DNA of 64,000 nt, from assembly GCF_049800955.1 (NCBI RefSeq), contig NZ_JBNAGA010000002.1, positions 1,116,001-1,180,000 on the forward strand. Direction: 5' to 3'. The notes below the pieces were generated by a model, which saw nothing but the letters and a program-made list of their open reading frames with translations, did not search any database and was not told where the DNA came from. Positions 61,663 to 64,000 of this stretch are shown piece after piece. Position numbers and translations under genes: made by a program. How positions within the stretch are numbered: the stretch's first letter is position 1; the number at the start of each line of letters is the position of its first letter. The stretch is from JAKVBH01 sp049800955 (GTDB lineage: Bacteria; Pseudomonadota; Alphaproteobacteria; Rhodobacterales; Rhodobacteraceae).

Positions 61663-63156
61663 TCACAAATCCATAAGCAAGCGACGGGGATCTTCCAGCG
61701 CTTCCTTCACGCGCACAAGGAACGTCACAGCGCCTTTGCCATCGACGATCCGGTGGTCATAGGACAGGGCGAGATACATCATGGGACGGATCTTGATTTC
61801 GCCATTGATGACCATGGGCCGATCCTGGATCTTGTGCATGCCCAGGATGCCCGATTGCGGCGGGTTCAGGATGGGCGACGACATCAGCGAGCCATAGACC
61901 CCGCCATTGGAGATAGTGAAGGTGCCGCCCTGCATCTCCGCCATGGAAAGCTTGCCATCGCGGGCGCGTTTGCCTTTCTCGGCAATCGCCTTTTCGATCT
62001 CCGCAAAGCTCATGCTGTCGGCGTCGCGGATCACTGGCACAACGAGGCCTGTCGGCGTGCCTGCCGCGATGCCCATATGGACGAAATTCTTGTAGACGAT
62101 GTCTGTCCCGTCAATCTCGGCATTGACCTCGGGCACTTCCTTCAGCGCGTGGCAGCAGGCCTTGGTGAAGAAGGACATGAAGCCAAGGCGCGTGCCGTGT
62201 TTTTTCTCGAAGAGGTCTTTGTATTCCTTGCGCAGCGCCATCGTCTCGGTCATGTCCACCTCGTTGTAGGTGGTGAGCATGGCGGCAGTGTTCTGACTGT
62301 CCTTGAGGCGCTTGGCGATGGTTTGGCGCAAGCGCGTCATCTTCACGCGCTCCTCGCGGGAGGCATCCTCAGCCGCAACGGGCGCGCGCGGTGCGGCAGC
62401 GGGCGCAGGGCTGGGGGCTGCGCTTGCCGCTGTGACAGCTGCGGCCACGTCAGCCTTCGTGGCGCGACCGTCGCGACCTGTGCCGGTGACCTGATCACGG
62501 CTCAGGCCCGCTTCGGCCATGGCTTTTTCAGCGGCCGGGCCATCCTTGATGTCTTGCGTTTTGGCCGCCGGAGCCGGGCTCGCGGCGGGCGCAGGGGCTG
62601 CGGATGCGCTTGCAGCGTCACCAATCACGGCAAGTCTTGCAGTGGCTTCAACGGTGGAGCCTTCGGGCGCCAGAATTTCGGTCAGAACACCGGCGGCAGG
62701 GGCCGGGACTTCGACGGAAACCTTGTCGGTTTCCAATTCACACAGCATTTCATCCTGCGCGACGCTGTCGCCAACCTTTTTGAACCAGGTCGATACCGTT
62801 GCTTCAGAGACGGATTCCCCTAACGTAGGCACCATCACGTCCACCGAGGCGCCGCCCGATGAGGGCGCAGGGGCGCTGGCCGGAGCCTCGACTGGCGACG
62901 ACGGCGCCGCAGTGCTTGCGCCCTCCGAGATGCTGGCCAGGAGGGCATCCACGCCCACGGTCTCTCCTTCAGCCGCAACGATTTCAGCCAGTGTTCCGGC
63001 AGCTGGCGAGGGCACTTCGACCGTTACCTTGTCGGTTTCCAGTTCGCACAGCATTTCGTCAACGGCCACGGGATCGCCCGGCTTTTTGAACCATGTGGCC
63101 ACGGTGGCCTCTGTGACGGATTCACCCAGTGTGGGCACGCGTACTTCGGTGGTCAT
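61663..63156 (-). CDS. odhB: Dihydrolipoyllysine succinyltransferase (E2), with two lipoyl domains
   Basis: The 497-residue protein has two N-terminal lipoyl domains (about residues 1-78 and 108-182, lipoyl Lys in the ETDKV motif of each), Pro/Ala linkers, a peripheral-subunit-binding domain and the catalytic domain with YDHRIVDGKGA, the His-Asp catalytic motif. It is E2 of 2-oxoglutarate dehydrogenase. E. coli SucB has only one lipoyl domain; two is a family variant. It lies three bases after odhA. Confidence 0.95.
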   Translation of the reverse strand: MTTEVRVPTLGESVTEATVATWFKKPGDPVAVDEMLCELETDKVTVEVPSPAAGTLAEIVAAEGETVGVDALLASISEGASTAAPSSPVEAPASAPAPSSGGASVDVMVPTLGESVSEATVSTWFKKVGDSVAQDEMLCELETDKVSVEVPAPAAGVLTEILAPEGSTVEATARLAVIGDAASASAAPAPAASPAPAAKTQDIKDGPAAEKAMAEAGLSRDQVTGTGRDGRATKADVAAAVTAASAAPSPAPAAAPRAPVAAEDASREERVKMTRLRQTIAKRLKDSQNTAAMLTTYNEVDMTETMALRKEYKDLFEKKHGTRLGFMSFFTKACCHALKEVPEVNAEIDGTDIVYKNFVHMGIAAGTPTGLVVPVIRDADSMSFAEIEKAIAEKGKRARDGKLSMAEMQGGTFTISNGGVYGSLMSSPILNPPQSGILGMHKIQDRPMVINGEIKIRPMMYLALSYDHRIVDGKGAVTFLVRVKEALEDPRRLLMDL

Positions 63157-63159
63157 GAC

Positions 63160-64000
63160 TTATTTTCCTTGGATCGTGAGCGCTTCATCAACGAGCGCGG
63201 CTTGTTGTGCCTTGTGCATGGAGGCGAGACCTGTGGCGGGCGATGCGGACGCGGACCGACCGGCATAGACGGGCCGGGTGTGTTTCGCTTTGATGCGGCC
63301 CAGAACCCATTCGAGATTGGGCTCCATAAAGGTCCAGGCGCCTTGGTTCTTGGGTTCTTCCTGACACCAGACCATTTCTGCATTCTTGAACCGCTCCAGT
63401 TCCTTGACCGCGGAGATGGCCGGGAACGGATAGAATTGTTCAAAACGGAGGAGGTAGACATCGTCGATGCCGCGGGCATCCCGCTCTTCCAACAGGTCGA
63501 AATACACCTTGCCGGAGCACATGACGACGCGTTTGATCTTGTCATCCGCAACGAGTTTGGTCTCAGAATGGCCCTTTTGTGCATCATCCCAAAGCACGCG
63601 GTGGAAGGACGACCCTTCCACGAAATCCGCGGCATCGGACACGCAAAGCTTGTGACGCAACAAGGATTTCGGCGTCATCAGGATGAGGGGCTTGCGGAAG
63701 GTCCGGTGGATCTGGCGGCGCAGGATGTGGAAATAATTGGCCGGAGTGGAACAATTGGCGACAATCCAGTTGTCCTGCCCGCACATCTGCAAGAAGCGCT
63801 CCAGACGCGCTGAGCTATGCTCGGGGCCCTGGCCTTCAAAGCCATGGGGCAGAAGGACTGTCAGGCCAGACATGCGCAGCCATTTGCTCTCACCTGATGA
63901 GATGAACTGGTCGAACATGATTTGGGCACCGTTCGCGAAATCGCCAAATTGCGCCTCCCAGAGCGTGAGCGCATTGGGCTCGGCCAGCGAGTAGCCATAT
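63160..64000 (-). CDS. odhA: 2-oxoglutarate dehydrogenase E1, C-terminal part
   Basis: The last 279 codons are in the window; the gene continues past the right edge. The visible part contains AEPNALTLWEAQFGDFANG, QFISSGESKWLRMSGLTVLL and LLPHGFEGQGPEHSSARLER, the conserved E1 C-terminal region with the transketolase-like pyrimidine fold. It decarboxylates 2-oxoglutarate and transfers the succinyl group to OdhB. The run odhA-odhB-MAPEG-lpdA is on the minus strand. Confidence 0.96.
   Translation of the reverse strand, partial: YGYSLAEPNALTLWEAQFGDFANGAQIMFDQFISSGESKWLRMSGLTVLLPHGFEGQGPEHSSARLERFLQMCGQDNWIVANCSTPANYFHILRRQIHRTFRKPLILMTPKSLLRHKLCVSDAADFVEGSSFHRVLWDDAQKGHSETKLVADDKIKRVVMCSGKVYFDLLEERDARGIDDVYLLRFEQFYPFPAISAVKELERFKNAEMVWCQEEPKNQGAWTFMEPNLEWVLGRIKAKHTRPVYAGRSASASPATGLASMHKAQQAALVDEALTIQGK

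Noticed and set aside
61588..62823. 411-codon plus-strand frame over odhB
   Set aside because: Shadow of odhB; the His/Gly-rich sequence has no family signal.
1..64000. tRNA genes, insertion sequences, prophage and CRISPR
   Set aside because: No cloverleaf-type sequences, transposase motifs, phage structural genes or repeat-spacer arrays were seen on either strand by eye.

Overview
The window reads as chromosomal DNA of a Rhodobacteraceae (Roseobacter-group) alphaproteobacterium. The grounds are GC-rich coding sequence (about 60% by eye); a xsc-pta-soeABC sulfonate/sulfite block with TauR-type boxes; a VPLPA-type C-terminal sorting signal; a TIGR02302-like gene beside ftsEX; a urease operon in ureDABCEFG order; and a GC-rich palindromic intergenic element of a kind I associate with this family. 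The genus cannot be named from this sequence. I see no tRNA, rRNA, insertion sequence, prophage or CRISPR array. Genes are tightly packed and no gene-free stretch exceeds about 270 bases.

Layout. 1-3655: msrA (partial)/msrB, a small membrane protein, and an ECF sigma factor translationally coupled to a membrane-anchored VWA protein. 3756-6661: a minus-strand run of four overlapping genes (OmpA-like, AhpD-like, GNAT, CinA-N). 6731-14135: sfsA, map, gpmI, envC-like, ctpA, a phosphotransferase, rppH and a secreted protein. 14168-16599: L,D-transpeptidase, ribA and an orphan OmpR-type regulator (CenR candidate). 16600-16867: convergent gap with an FNR-type box, a candidate small RNA and a strong terminator. 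16868-23180: rmuC-mutL, a GNAT, a hypothetical gene and glnK-amtB. 23181-25349: a class A penicillin-binding protein. 25383-33745: taurine/sulfoacetaldehyde and sulfite metabolism (xsc-pta-soeA...soeB-soeC), interrupted on the opposite strand by a VPLPA-CTERM-type gene. 33826-38396: a small glycan cluster. 38524-43119: FAD monooxygenase, glpD and glpK. 43180-50359: urease operon with two non-urease genes embedded. 50612-58861: DUF2834 protein, lysA, the TIGR02302-like protein, zinc-ribbon protein, ftsE-ftsX, plsC and a PPOX protein. 58874-64000: SnoaL-like protein, lpd, MAPEG protein, odhB and odhA (partial).

How the genes work together. Xsc converts sulfoacetaldehyde plus phosphate to acetyl phosphate and sulfite, Pta passes acetyl to CoA, and SoeABC oxidises the sulfite; the TauR-type boxes lie just upstream of xsc. 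GlnK-AmtB and urease serve nitrogen supply. GlpK-GlpD feed glycerol into glycolysis. OdhA-OdhB-Lpd form the 2-oxoglutarate dehydrogenase complex. PBP1A, the EnvC-like protein, the L,D-transpeptidase, FtsEX, RmuC/MutL and the CenR candidate are envelope, division and genome-maintenance functions. The most interesting non-gene signal is the FNR-type box lying between two converging gene ends, followed by a possible -10 element, a stem-loop, an anti-Shine-Dalgarno-like stretch and an intrinsic terminator, which is what an oxygen-controlled small RNA would look like.
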